A DNA stretch of 64,000 bases from Echinococcus granulosus (lineage: Eukaryota; Platyhelminthes; Cestoda; Cyclophyllidea; Taeniidae): assembly GCF_000524195.1 (NCBI RefSeq), contig NW_020170386.1:315982-379981 (forward strand), in the 5' to 3' direction. Within the stretch, counting starts at the first letter, position 1, and each line of letters opens with the position of its first letter. Of this stretch, positions 36,901 through 51,100 are shown one piece after another. A program made the position numbers and the translations under genes. The notes under the pieces were generated by a model. The model was not told where the DNA came from and searched no databases. It worked only from the letters and a program-made list of their open reading frames with translations.

Positions 36901-39900
36901 AAATTGTGCCCTAAACTTTGCTATGATATTGGAGTTTAACCAGGACTGACATACTAATTTACCTGGGAATCCAGCTCTATTAATGACCTCAACACGACAT
37001 TACAAAGAACCATAAGACTATAACGTTTGGACTACCTGCTTCTCCTGCCGGTAATAATTTGATGTAACCACTTCAGTTTGATTTACAAACGACATCATAG
37101 AATTCTTTTTCAGTCAATCAAGAAGAGTACTGGGTCATTTCAACAACTGTTTATCGATAAGTAACAAAGTTCAAATATATCATCTACTATCGTAGTTAAT
37201 GAGTGAGTGTTCATTTGTGTGCCATGCTTTAAGCAATCTATTTAAGAACATAGAGCCTGCTTTACAACTGAATTGTGATTTCGGTGAAGGTGTAGTAGTT
37301 TAGACGGCAGCATCACATCGGGCCTTTTAGGGAGCAAATGGGAGATCGAGCCAGTTGACATCTTAAAAACGCTATTACGCGACACCAAATGTTAGTTTAC
37401 ACCTATATTCAAGAGTGCCTTAGCTAGTAAAAGTATCTTTCTGAGTATGATCAGCATACTCACTACATCTCATTTGGGTATGGTCATTAGTTTTCGATGA
37501 GACCTATTAAATTAAGGATAGAAATAATGTATTGTAAAATTAAGCCTTAATAAGTAGTTAATTGAATGACTGAGGAGAAATGAACGGGTGCACGTGAAGA
37601 CAAATTTTTCCCAAGTGTGGTGCAATAAAATGAATTCGCGAAAAGTAGATGAATCAGGCATTGATTAAACTCGCTTGGATTACCTTTTCTCACTTTTCAT
37701 TTTAAAAGTACAGTAACTAGGTAAAATCATTTGAGGCCGGCAAAATTTTTAAGACAAACTATAAACATCGCATAGGGGTAGAAATATCCCCATGCAGGTG
37801 TATAATGCGAAATGTATGATTGGGCGCGCCTCCGATATCACGTCAGAATTAATTAGAATTTTGGTGCTAATTCCATAAGTTGATTGCCTTTCTAACGTTC
37901 CTTTGTCAGTCGATTTGCTTTTGGATTACCATTGCCACTAAATTTAGTGCAAATGGTATCTGATGTTTTTGAAAATGCAACGACGTATAGGCCCATCCAT
38001 TTACCATGGCTTGAGGGAATGGTCTTTCATAATACGCGAGCATCACTGCAGCCGAGAGCGGTGATTACAGAAAGCTATCACCAATCAAGGGCTTGGAGAC
38101 GCTGTAAGGAAAGATGGCGAGGTTTAGTGAAGATATTAATTGATACGGTTCAACTATTGCAGTTAATTGAATAAGATCTTCCATAGAATTAAATATAAAA
38201 TAGCAGCCAACTAACATTTTTGCACAAAATGTACCATAGATGAGGTTTATACAGAGGAGGCTTTTTGAGTACTTTAAGGAAGATAACGGTCGAGTGAAGC
38301 ATCATTTTCACATGGTAACTTTAACGATCGAGTGGATGGATAACTCGATTACGTCAATTAGTAAGCAAATAAAATTCGACGAATGTGTAAAAATTAGAAG
38401 GAGGATGTTTTTCCAGTTCAGTTTATACATATCCAATAGGTATTTTGTTTCAGTCATCGTTGTCAGGACACGCACGTGATCAACATGAGGCGTTGGTTGC
38501 GGATTATTGGCTGCAGTGTCCAAGCAATGTTTATATTTTCTAGGCATAGCTTTCTTGATTTGAAATGCTCTTTTTTCCGCTCTGGGGTTACGATCCCATT
38601 GATCTACCATAATGCGTATTTATTAAAAACTAGTTGATGAGTTAGGTGAAAGCTTTCTAAAGCTTACATCATATGAAAACGGTTTCTACTGGGTTGCCTT
38701 CAATCATTCTTTACATAATGATGGTGTTGGTCTCTTAATGCTCTGATTCGCCAAGTCTGGCAAAGTTTCCAGGTTCTTTTGGATACTGAAAAAATTTCGG
38801 TCACCAAAATTACAAACTTTATGAAACCCCTTCACATTATTATCTGGGATTTATTCCTTAAACGCTGACAACTGATTCAGTCTGCATATGGGTAGAGCTT
38901 CAACTCATAAATAATATCAACATTCGTCTATTCCTGTCATAGTTTCAAATGTCTTAGACATAGCGATTTCGCTAAATCTTCCACCAATTCTTTAAGAATA
39001 AGGTTTTTTTCACCAAATGCCTTACTGGAGTGTTAATAAGTTTGAGACAGCGATTACAAAGCCGAAAGATGATACTATACTATGGTAAACGAACTAAGAT
39101 CCCTTGCTGCTATGTTGTTTGATGGTTACATCAATAAAGCAAGAATAGCAAAAGCGTCGTTACCAGGCTTACCATCATGTTGCATACCTCACGTAGAAAA
39201 TCGTCGGCACTAGAGTTGGTTTGACAATTTTATCCAGGCCTTCGGTTGAAAAATAGAAAATAACTCCAGTTTGCAATCATGGTAGTTGAAATAAGAATGT
39301 AAAGCAGAGCACCATGACATTGAATGGAAGGATTTTTAAATACACTATTTTTCGACTAAGGTCAATTCTTTATTATTTGTAAATCGATGTTTAACGAATT
39401 CTGGTACTTTGTTATTGAACTATTTCTGGGGTTAATTGAAAACGTTTGTGTTTGGGAAATACAGCATTTTAAAAAGAGCTGAGAAACGGTGCATCGCAAA
39501 TGCGAAAACCTTCTTAAAATACTATGCACTATGTTCAATAATGCTCCTGAGTGTTAAGTTAGTCTTCATATCAACCCCATATCCACCAGTTGGGATGAAT
39601 CACAGAGTAGAGAGGTAGAGATTCTTTGCCTTCATATGTAATCGCTCAAAGACAGGCCATCACTACGGTATCATCAACAGAGACAACTGGCAAAATTTTC
39701 AGCATTCACGGGACCATAATTGCTTAGCAAAAGCAAATACCTATGTGCATTCCCAACACGATTGGGCAACCGATGGAGAAAAACCTCAATGAACAATTCC
39801 CCCTTGTTTGCAAATGATAACAGGCATTCCACAATGACCATTGACAGAAGTGAAAAACCTGCTCCAACTTAGAAAGACGACATCAATATCACAGTTCACC

Positions 39901-40559
39901 TGTATAGTTCAAACATATGATTTACCGCAACCATTGAACCTGAGTCTATGGAAATTTGTTAGTGTGATACTTTAGTAATTTTGTAGCTTTGTGCAGATGT
40001 CACTTCATAAATAGAAACTCTTTTATAGTCAAACTCCTTTCTCGAAAATCGTCCGCTAATACTCTATCATTCTTCATTACAACGTCAACCATCAATATGT
40101 CGAGAAATAGATTAGGAATTATTTTTGCGTAGACTTATGGGATTGAATATTTGCACTTAATTTAATGATAATCATCCACAAGTTTGACGCAGAGTAAAGT
40201 TTAAACAGCTAGGAATTTTCGTTCTGGCTTGGCAACTACGAACAGAGTTTAGCCTTGTCCCCAGTATTTAGAAATAAGTGTTTATTGGTTCGCGTGTTAG
40301 AGAACCCATTACAGTGATTCGTTTACTATAAACCTCTCGGAAGTAGGGGTGGAAATGCGAATATGCTAAAATATTACGCCTCTCACCATTGGCATTAATA
40401 ATCGAATCAGCGGACACCGCTCAAGCGACAGATGAACGCTGTAACAGTTTAGTGTGTGGAACTTGAGTTGTTCCAATATTGGTCTCAGATGTCAAACATT
40501 TTAAAGCGGGAAGGCAAGTAGCAGTGTTGCCGCTACCACTAGCTCCTCCTGCACCTTAG

Positions 40560-40650
40560 GTGATCTGCGCGTGGTATTCACATGCACGCTGCGCACACAT
40601 GCACACATCTGTTCTGTCGTGCCCGTGGCACGTAGACGGGCACACACTGC
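40560..40650. repeat. CpG/TG-rich patch
   Basis: About 90 bp with tgcgcgtgg, gcacgctgcgcacacatgcac and cgtgcccgtggcacg words; same style as the other islets but shorter. Confidence 0.5.
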
Positions 40651-41279
40651 CTACAAATTGTCGCTCTCTTCGCCATCCTTTGCGGAGCAAGCAGAAATGC
40701 CTTTCATCTCTTCTAGTTGCAGGCGGCCGAGCTGAAGCGGAGCGCGGTCGAATGGCTTAATAGGTATATCCAATGAAAACGATCACAGCTACCACATCAA
40801 GACACTGCCCGTACATCTAGCTATTTTTTGGTAGCATTAGAAAAGGACACCAATGTTAGGAATAATACTACTCTATTATTAAATTTCAAGAGAGTTGAGA
40901 GAATAGAAATTGCAAAATTCTCGGCAAAATATATTTACACGTGAAATTTTTATCAGCTGCACTCACAAACATTCAAAGGAGCTTGCCTTTAAAGCAGTTT
41001 ATGGTATGCAGGATTCAGAGTTTGTAACTTTCGTGTAAAAATTATGAGCACAATCATAGGTGGCTTACTAAATGCTGGAATAGTTTTGCCTTAGTTTTCC
41101 TATCTTTGGTGAGTGAATATGGTCATTTAATTTACTACCGAGATCTGCATTCGTGTGATTCGTTTTCTTTTATTTTAGGGATATAATATTCAATTTACTG
41201 CACCAGTATTGGGTGGTCATGGCGAACAATAATCTCTATCCAACACTTTCACATGTCTGAGTCCGTATCCTTAAAAAAT

Positions 41280-41560
41280 TCTACTACCTCGCTTTATACC
41301 TCGCTAACAGGCACGTCTTATATAGCCTTGACCTAAAAGGGTGATCTATCAGCCGGGGGGACGGCTAGTCGACAGCGTGGCAAGAGCTTATGGTTCTCTA
41401 TAGCCTGTATATTATCTAAAAATAAATCTAGACTGTTTTCCCCCATTAACTTTTGCCTACTTACATCTCAATTGCTTAATCAAGTCTTACTTCTATTGAC
41501 GGGTTTCGCCTAACGTGGCACTAAACGAAAAAGGTAACACTTTAACCTTAAAATTTTTAC
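41280..41560. other. GC-richer block, possible retroelement remnant
   Basis: Contains a CAGCCGGGGGGACGGCTAG stretch near 41350, followed about 70 nt later by an AATAAA and a pyrimidine-rich run. Such an arrangement is seen in LTRs, but no TG...CA boundaries, target duplication or second copy were found in this window. Confidence 0.2.
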
Positions 41561-43794
41561 TCTTAAAGCCACCGTCTAAAGCCTAGGCTTTTACATATCT
41601 GTATCGCGGCGTAAATAGGGTACTATCGGTAAATAGAAGCTAGCCAAATTATATTTCCTTAATCGCAGTATCCTGATGCCTTTAGATGTCAGTTTGGATT
41701 TTAATGGTGGCTTTAACACGAACTTAATCCAAAGCCCGCCGTTATACATGGTGATCTTTTGCATTGGTGGACAGCCCAAATGATGCACCACTTTTGTTTA
41801 TCTCTTTCTCAGAAAGCGCGTAGCACTTACCTGCACCAAAATAGTGCATTTTGAGAGCTATTCAAAACAGACTAGGTTCCGAGGCTTGCCGTTATCATTG
41901 TACCAAAGCCTAATTGAAGTACAAATGGTTGTATAGAAGAGGAGCACGGAGAGAATGCACTGCAAGAACGCGAGCCCATTATCCGTTGAGCAGTGAGCCC
42001 ATGCCAATTATTCTTGTGCGACGCACTCTTCGTATGCAATTATTTCTTGCAGATAGCACGGGCCAGGGCATACATAAACTAGGGTAAAGCCTTTATCAGA
42101 TGAAGGATATAACATGAAGAAGACACTGGTATTGGTGTACGCACTTGAGCGCGTTTGCATCAGAAACTGTGCAAATAGTGCTGCGACCTTGCTAGACGGA
42201 GGAAGAAATGATCGGTTAGGTCCAACTTTGCTTTGCCATTGTGAGCCGCAAAATCCCCTTAGAATAAAGGCGCACAGCTTCCTTTTCCACCACCTACTTG
42301 CTTTTGGTAAAACGATAAATCAGCTGCGTGTCAAGAGAACAACACTGGCGGATCCAGAAACAGACTCTGCATTAGAGAGGCGATCAAGCTGAGCGTAACA
42401 TCGCCCTTAGGGACGAGCGCCAACATACAGCATAGTCAGAATTAACTAACTTTAGGATAATGCAGACTTCAGTGGTCTCAGAGAGGAAAACATCTAGTGA
42501 GGTATATATAAGGCTTGGCAACTGAGATATGTGATATATTGAGCCGCTTGATGTTACCTAAAGTTAATTCCTGATTCACAAGTCATAGTTTAAACACGGA
42601 AATGTGCGGGGTTGCAGATGAATAAATAAAAAAGTTAGGAAATTATTAAGTTGACCAAACCAACACAATCTGGATAAATGCAAAACATTACAGGCATTTA
42701 GGATTTGTTAATTTTAACTCTAATACTTTCTTCTGCGAATACGGCTTGATCTTAGCTGTGATGTTTTAGAAGCTGAAGGTCCCAAATCACGCAACGAAGT
42801 TAATGAGGTTAACCTCTCAGTTATGCGCTACTTTGATGAGCAGCGGAAAAAAATAATCCTTTAAATTGTAGTTGATATTTTCCAGTGAGACTGCGCATGG
42901 AGAATCCTAAAAAAAAAAACAAAATAATGAAAGAGATGTACGCCTTGATAGGATGAATGCCATAGTTATTCCACAAAATAACTCCTTAACTCTTTAAACT
43001 GTGATAAAAAGTGGTATTTTTCAATATATTCAAAATATCAACGATGCTTTAGCAGTGAAAAATACCTGGGACCTAATTTGTTGTATTTAAATAGAGATAC
43101 GGTGGCGCTTGACACATTCCTGACTTTATGCGACACTGTGCATATTTTATTTGTATTTTAAGTAATTTATCATTAGTTCCGTACCTCCCAATATTTTGTG
43201 CTTGTTCGTTAGCAAAGCCTTCCGTTCTCATGCTTGGGCTCAGTTTCAGCTTTTAGCGTCTGGTTACACAGCCCTTGTGAAGCGGTATCCCTAAGTCATT
43301 GATTTCCCCGCTTACAGAATTTCCGTTGAAATTAAACGGTTCACTTACGTTTACCGCTTCGATTTAAAATAGCCAGTAAATGATCCGAGATTCGGGGTTT
43401 AAGTAACTGATAGATAGAATATCTCTTCTGTTTGATGGGAAGAAGTCAATGGTTTGGAGACGGATGGAGCTTGCATTTCTATTTAGCACACAATAGAGGA
43501 TCGGACGTAAAAGTATCTATGTACTGGCTAAAATTTAACCAGTTCGTATTTGCCGACGCCTTTTGAAGCTTATCAAAGTGCTACCCAGCTGCTCCACTTG
43601 TTCAAGCAAAACTGTTGACTTGGTTCCATTCAGCCGTTTGGTCTAATTTCATTACTTGGTTGCATTTTTGCAGCCTCTGGAAGCACGGAGGCCGGTTGGC
43701 CATGACGCATCGACACCAATTCAATTTCAGTGCATTACAAGCGCAGGAATAAAGACAACGATCATGTGCCTACGCAGCGAAGACTCGACCTCAA

Positions 43795-43990
43795 TTTATG
43801 CATGCGCGAGTCGCCTTGGCGGCCCGCTGTGAACTGCGAGGCGGTGAGGGCAGAATGCACAACTAGCCGCCGACTTGCGTTTGCGAGGCCACCGGGGGCG
43901 CACGTGACTATCACGTGCACTTGCGCAACGGCTTGTGGGTGTGGTGTGTGTGGCACGCGCGTGCGCGCAATCGGGGCCACGGCGTCAGAA
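43795..43990. repeat. CpG-rich patch with paired CACGTG palindromes
   Basis: GC-rich segment with CACGTG at 43901-43906 and 43912-43917, gcgcgtgcgcgc and gtgtggtgtgtgtgg words. The open frames across it on both strands are low-complexity artefacts. Confidence 0.55.
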
Positions 43991-45094
43991 CAACGGGGCA
44001 AGTGATTCACCCAATTGCGTGTTCGGAATATGAGTCAACACCCTGTAGAAGTGCTGACAGAACAGCATTCAACCAACGTATCAGTTGCATAAATCCCTTT
44101 TACGTAGGGCCAAGTCACGTATAGGCCCAACTGCAGGATTACCTAACAACTTATTACTCAGATGGAAATTAGTTGAAAATGATATGCGATGTCAGTACAA
44201 GATGCAGGATTAGATTAATACTAAACAAACTCATTTGATAACTCTCTAAATAGGGCTATATGAAAATATAAAAGAATGCACTCTTAGCGACCGAGTCCAA
44301 TTGTAGGACTATTCATAAGACCTCTGTCGATGCTGACTTATTCTTTTAAGAAAGATCTGCGACTATTGTTGGAGTCTAGGGTAACTTTCGAGTTGCGTGG
44401 GGGGCAATAATGCAGGTAAACACGCACAGCCCTTCTAGAACACAGGATCGGAGATTTGCTCACATAGAGGACAAATAATCTTTCCAGCTGTCAGTTTGAC
44501 TGTAGAGCATGAATCCCTATTGTGAAAGGTAGCTGGCACAAATTTTACGGCTCTCAGCGTCACTTAGGTTGTAGCGAAGGTGTAGTGGAAATTTCGAGAC
44601 TTGGTAGACTCATTTTGATCGAATTGCGTTTTCAACAATCTTAACAAGCCAGATGCGACTGGAGGAATTACATAAAGCAATTGCTATCTGTACTAATTTT
44701 TAATTTGAAAGGATAACATGAGTAAATTTAATGGATTAAATGCCACTCAAACCCCAGCTTGCCATAGCTTCATAACATAAACATACAATTCACATTTGTG
44801 TTAGATGATTTAACGCGGTTTTTACAATTTAGAAATCTACAAAAGAACATGGATGGCACTTTGAAGTGGCTTACACGCAGGGACTCTTGGTAAAAGAAGA
44901 AAAATTCAACACGCTATTGGCGAGCGGATATAGGAAGCATAAAGTAACAAAATCATTTCATTCATTTTTGCTATAAAACATAAATAACTGCAGAAAGCTT
45001 CTTGTAGCACACTTTCTTTTTTAAATAATCGTGACTCCAATCGCCTATACTTTTACAACGTAACATTAGTCCCCATGGCTTCAACTTCTACAGG

Positions 45095-45194
45095 NNNNNN
45101 NNNNNNNNNNNNNNNNNNNNNNNNNNNNNNNNNNNNNNNNNNNNNNNNNNNNNNNNNNNNNNNNNNNNNNNNNNNNNNNNNNNNNNNNNNNNNN
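45095..45194. other. assembly gap (100 N)
   Basis: Exactly 100 N between ...TCTACAGG and GGTGGCAAG...; a conventional scaffold gap. Confidence 0.99.
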
Positions 45195-48100
45195 GGTGGC
45201 AAGTATTTACTTACCTTTTACCACTCCCACTTCCCAATCAATGTATTTGCAAAAAAATGCCCTATCACTCCCGTTAAACATGACTGGTTAATCGCTAAAA
45301 CCAAATTATTGAAATTATTTGTAGACGGTGCGCTTTATAACCGTAAATGGCGCACTGCAATTCCTCCACACTATACATCTCCATCTCCGCTTGTAAACAA
45401 ACGTCGATTTACATCCATAATATTCGATTGGCATTTGATAATAAGGAGGTTTGAAATAGCGTAAAAAAGAGAAGAGGGGACAGTAAGGAACGCTACACCC
45501 TTGGATCCCTTTTAAACAATCTTATCCACTTTTTAATTTCCTGTAATTTGCAATACTCTTTGTCGACCTTCGTACTAACTTTTTTAGTCACCAGACAGTA
45601 TCAACATTCTTACTTGCTGATTTAGAATGTGCGTTAATGACAGCCTCACTTGCGCATTTAGATCAAGCTACTCTATCCTACCACAATGCTTATAGAAGCA
45701 ATTAATTATTTGCCGATGTGATATTTTGCATTCTAATTAAAATCAAACAATAGTAGTATGGTGCATTTGATTGGTGTGAATATGTGCTCTTTTCTCAACG
45801 GGGAATAAGTTGAATGTGTAGGCTTAGAATTAAGCACATGTAGTTTTTGTCCATCAGGTAATTGTCCTTTGAAACTCAAAATCTTTAAATTCTAATGCAA
45901 GTAATTTGTTGTGATTTCTGGTTTTAAGCTAGTGTGTATGGTATGTGAAGTTCAAATTCTTTGGCTGGTACCTTAATTCTGGAAGTAATTCCCTAATTGT
46001 TACGCTGTTCTAGGATTTGTCAAACAGTTTTTTTTTTTCCAATCCATTACCTTACTGCAATGGATTTCATTCAGGAGTCATACGCAGTGTGGCATGGGCC
46101 TGTGGCAAGGGGCTCTGCATTATGGGCAGATTTAGCTTAATAAATGTTAACTGATTTTATTTTCACAATCTAGGTCTTTCATAAATAGCTGATAAAGGAA
46201 GAAGTTACTACAGCCTCCTAATGCCTTTGTCTATGGAAGTGGTACAGTGTGCGTTATGGAAATTGAGGAGACGTGGTGCTTGGGCATATAAGTTGAGCCC
46301 ACCATTCGCGCCTTAAAACCGTCCAAATTTTGGATTGGGATGTGGTGCTCTCTACTTGACAGGGTACACATAAATACAAATGTTTGCAAGCATACTCACA
46401 AACGTAATCAACAACTCATAATGAGTTATTAGGCAATGTAGTGCAAATAACCAATCGCACACATTTCAGATACATATCTGGGCAAAATGTGTATTTTTAT
46501 CAAACTCCTCTCCACATTTTAGCATTATATGAGAAAATCATTGGGATTAAGGCTACATTGTGTCCTATATAAGGTGCATGGGAATTATTTACTTGCCGCT
46601 TGGTTCTCTACTTCAGCTTCAATTACGGATTGTGCAAATGGCTTTAAAGCACAAATAGCTTTACCATTTTCAGTTGTCAAAAAGTGGACTTGATGCATTA
46701 TAATGTATGCTTAAGCCTTCATTGCCAATGGGAAAAACATATAGCACCTCCGAACCTGTAACATATATCAACTCTCAGGCCTGTAGTGGCGCACAGGAAA
46801 TCAGTACTGGCAATAAGAATTGTCCATCACATTTACTAGAAATTACTGGGAAATACATTATCTGCTCAATTATGAAATAAATCAAACTGCATTCAACATC
46901 ACTTACTTTGAAGTGCTTGTGCTCCCCATACCATTTAACTCACGACTACATTGTGGAGACGGACAAACCGTAAATGTTGGTCGCTCTTTAGTGTGCAAGT
47001 TAGGAAGTTCTAACACAAACTATTATACAACAATTTATCTTACAAAAAGTGCTTTAAAATCAACCAATCTGTTGAAGCAGTTGTGCGGACCTCTTGATCC
47101 TAAGTACCTTAGTGTAGTTTACTAACGTACCATTCATGAATTCCCAAAGTACAATGTTAGATTAATAATTGCCATCGGTTTAGAGATATGCAGTGGTGTC
47201 GAGAATGACGCGAAACAGCGTTGTAATCGAATAGTTTCCCATGTGAACGGAGACTAAGGCGAATTTTAGCTTAGACTTGAGACAAACGACTCTGTAGTCG
47301 ATTTGCCTACCTTGACCAAGCCTATATCCATATAGCGTAAAAAAAACACATTGAAACACGGAATTAAGCTATTACTCTGATCATGAATTTCCTAATTTTA
47401 TATATGCCAGCTATCCACAGAAAGTAAAACTGATGCAATTTGATACAACTGGTTTATCGTTATTTAGTGAATAAAAAGTGCTGTAACATTTTTTAAAATC
47501 AAATATCTACGGCTATTATTGCCTACGGATAAATGGCATAATCATTACCACCGATGTTTGATGCTAGAAAAATTTCACTATATGGTCCACCTTTGCTTTT
47601 AGATTAGCCATTCTAGTTGTTTTAAGCATTTGTGGAAATTTCTAAGACCGAACATTGAAATTATGTTTTAGCTTCGCTCTGTTCTAGCCTTGCAGCACAG
47701 TAAATTGAAATCCAAAAAATGGGTAAGTTAATCTCTCCCATAAGCGATCGTGTCACCAATTAAGTTAGCACAATTTTTGGTTCTAACATCTTTTTCATCA
47801 CTTGCTCCTCAGGGCATCACAGACGGAAAAGTGGACATCGGGAAGAATACAAAAAATGGGTGGTATTCAGTATGGCTTAACGCCTATTTTTTTTTCCGGG
47901 AAATAAGGTGACTTTTATATACCCTTGGTACTCACATCGCTGTAAGGCAATCGCGTATCTGAGGCGAACGAATGTGTTGAGATTAATGTAAAAGCATTCA
48001 ATCACGAGGAGACGAAAAACGCTAACTGTGGCAATTGACCTGTATTATTACCTGACTTTTGTACCGCTGGCAAAAATCACAGAAACAAAAACGCACTTAT

Positions 48101-51100
48101 TTTAGAGTTTGTTAAGTGCCCCATACCACATGCCCAAACAAAATAAAATTCTTAAAATTAATGAGTAGTGAACTTGCTAACGCATACTGCCCCCTCCATT
48201 GCTTCGATCATAGGTCATTTAAGTATCCGAAAGGCATTTTCATATAAAACATTTAAAGTGCTATAGGTCTTTGTAATACTAAAAACAGTATATTTTAGCT
48301 AAAGTGGGCATGTTGAGATAATTTTAATTCAAATTTTGTTTCTCACGAGTGGTGAGACCTATTGGCACACACTTAGGGCCATAATAACTGCGGTTCTCAA
48401 AGAGTTCTCTGCTAAGAGACTCCAAAGGTCAGTCATGAAGATTAGTTTCCCGATAATGACTTGAAACGAAGCCATCTTCACTCATATTTAGAAACGTGTC
48501 AAGAAAGTTCAACTCACTATATCAGTCTGTCACTTGATTAGGGAAATTAGAAATGGTATTTTTGAAAAAGTAGCCTATTTCCTTTTACTTTTCCAATTAA
48601 TTTGTCCCAGCTGCCACCAGAGTCACTCGTAGTCTGGTGTCCTTAACGAGAGGACTCGTTAACGATTATTTCTATGCATTAGCTAAAAAGAACTGCAGAA
48701 GTGGTAGTCATGCATGAAAAACACATAGGAATTAGTTGATAAATCCTTCTTTTAATAGTCATTAAATTATTGGAGTTTCAGATGCCTCTTTCATTTCAAC
48801 TAATAACCATTTTTGGAACTCTGCAAAAAATCCCCAAATTGTACGCTCAAAGGACAGAACAGGAAGAAGCTGTCAATCGAATTTCGAGAAAATATGGATG
48901 CTAATCCGTAAGGCCACGTGATAAGTCACGGTTCTATTGATAAGGCACGTATTCAATGGTGATTTCAGGGTCAGTTCTTTGCTTGTAGTAAACAAGCTTA
49001 TTATCACTGAATATCATGTGCGAATGTCCATATCTGTAAATATTTTTTGAGCTAGCGCCCCAAATTTTAAATCTTTCATTGAAAAAGTTTTTAAGGAAAT
49101 TAAAAGCTGAACTTCAAGTTGCAGTTTACTCATGCTTTTGTAAGCGACCGATGAACAGCAGCACTATCGCCAAGTCTTAATCCAACTGGCTGATCCATCA
49201 TAATCGAAGCTGTGTGCTATTTGAGATACAAATCACACCGCTATCGGCAAATGGTCCTACATGCTTACAATTGTTTTTTTAAACTGTAGACGCAGTCATC
49301 TCAGAATTTAATAATCATTAGACATTCGTCTTACTCAAGATATACCAGGCACTTTTTTTCAAGCACGTAAAGAGGCTGGACTGTTACTTTTGCGAGCACT
49401 TATTAAGCACCCGGCTTAACTTAAATCGGTCATTTTTATTGTATTTTTACCCTTCACCTTTATCATTGCGTGTCCTTGTGTTAAAGATGCAGGTCAATTT
49501 TGTTTACAAACGTGAGTTTCCGTTTTCTGAGTCGTCTAAATTCAATATCAGCCGATAAAAGGCTTTGTTATTTTCGAACAGTCTTATTTGTTGCCATAAC
49601 GATCACCTCGCAGAGGCATCAGGACCCGTTCGGGTTAGTAAGAAGCTTCCATAAGCTGGGGCGAAGCTGAGATTAGAAGGCAAAACGAAAGCGACAGGTC
49701 CAATATCAGATATTCATCCAGCACAGGGAGTTCAGGACAAGAAGCGTTTTTATGGAGCCAACGGCTCTTATTTCACTAGACAATGGTATTACTAGAGCTA
49801 AAAGTGTAACGTTTTCGTGCATTCAAATTATAGAAACTGAAGAGTCCTACTTTAGTTTAGGGCTGATCAAATTGGCTTTAATTTTTGTGGTTTCGCATAC
49901 AGTAAATGAATAGCATAAGAAAAAGCTTCGGCCACACCATGAGAAGACTATGTAGTATTTATGCCTAGTGCATACGAATAATATGCTTTTCTCCACTAAG
50001 TGGTAGCTGTTGTGTGCTCGCAGGTGCTGACTCAGTTATTATGTGCTGTGGTAACGTTCATCACTGCATAAGTTACCGGTTATTTCGTGTTTGAGTATGT
50101 ACCATTTAACCGAATATTCGTGGCTAACCCATGCAAATAAGTTGTAAAATCAAGTGCGTTTTGAAATACTAGCCTCATTCAGGTCATGGGTTCCTTTTGA
50201 CAAGCCCGACGTGACATCTCAGAACTTTTAGCAGTGTTTTCCATTCAGAACTTTAACCTGTTGTACCAGTAGGATATTCTGACAGCAGGAATCGCACCAG
50301 GCGTAATATTATAAAATTCCACAGAACTCATTCGCTATTCACTAAACCTTACTTTTCATAACAAATTGGTAGAAAATTTTAAAAGGGGAAGCCAACTAAC
50401 TGTCTTTCGGTAGGAGCTTGATTGTCCTCTCATTAAAAAATGATGAGTAAAACTGAATCCCAGTTACGCAACGCCAGCTCTGATAAGATGGCAATACGGC
50501 TTTATAGAGACAAGTATCGTCATCATAGTTAAAAAAACTGGGCAATATGAAATCGAGTATGTGCCAATCCTGTGTTGCACATAAATCTCAACTGCTTGTC
50601 AGAGTTAAGCTAAAATGAATCTGGACGCACCCCCTGGCTTTCGGAGTCCGGCGGCAGAGATGTAATTTCCCCATAACCACTTTCAATTATAAAATTACAA
50701 AGATGGGCCAGCATACCGCATTCAGTCATTCATTTTAATTTGTTCAAGTTTAATATTTCTATGTGTTTTAAATCAAAAGAGAATGAGTACATCAAACACC
50801 TTTCTTAATCATTAGTAGCAGCGTAAACTAGACAAGCGATGCTATTACTACAACGGCATTTGGCTAAAATAATAAACCTAGCAGCCTAAGAAGAGGGGTC
50901 ACTTCCCCGAGGTTTTGACATTTTGCATCGCAATAATGACTCATTAGGCCGTTTATGAGCAATCATATCATCATATTATGAATCGAGAATGGAAAGTGAA
51001 CTCAGGAAAAATCAAAATTCGAATTACATATTGCGGAATCCAACTTTGTATTGGCGATAAAAGGATAGTATACCACTAACCTAATCATTATTTTCTGATT

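Larger units (their letters stand above)
33991..45094. other. intergenic or intronic DNA up to the second gap
   Basis: About 11 kb of AT-rich sequence with no recognisable gene. It includes CpG/TG patches at about 40560-40650 and 43795-43990, and a GC-richer block at about 41280-41560 that may be a transposon remnant. Short frames (35523-35783, 38308-38610, 42114-42392 and others) have no supporting motifs. Confidence 0.4.

Noticed and set aside
43730..44010. 91- and 82-codon open frames on opposite strands
   Set aside because: Both arise from the stop-poor CpG-rich patch; no motif or splice context.
48940..48962. TAAGGCACG resembling the miR-124 seed
   Set aside because: The match ends after nine bases and the flanks do not fold into a microRNA precursor.
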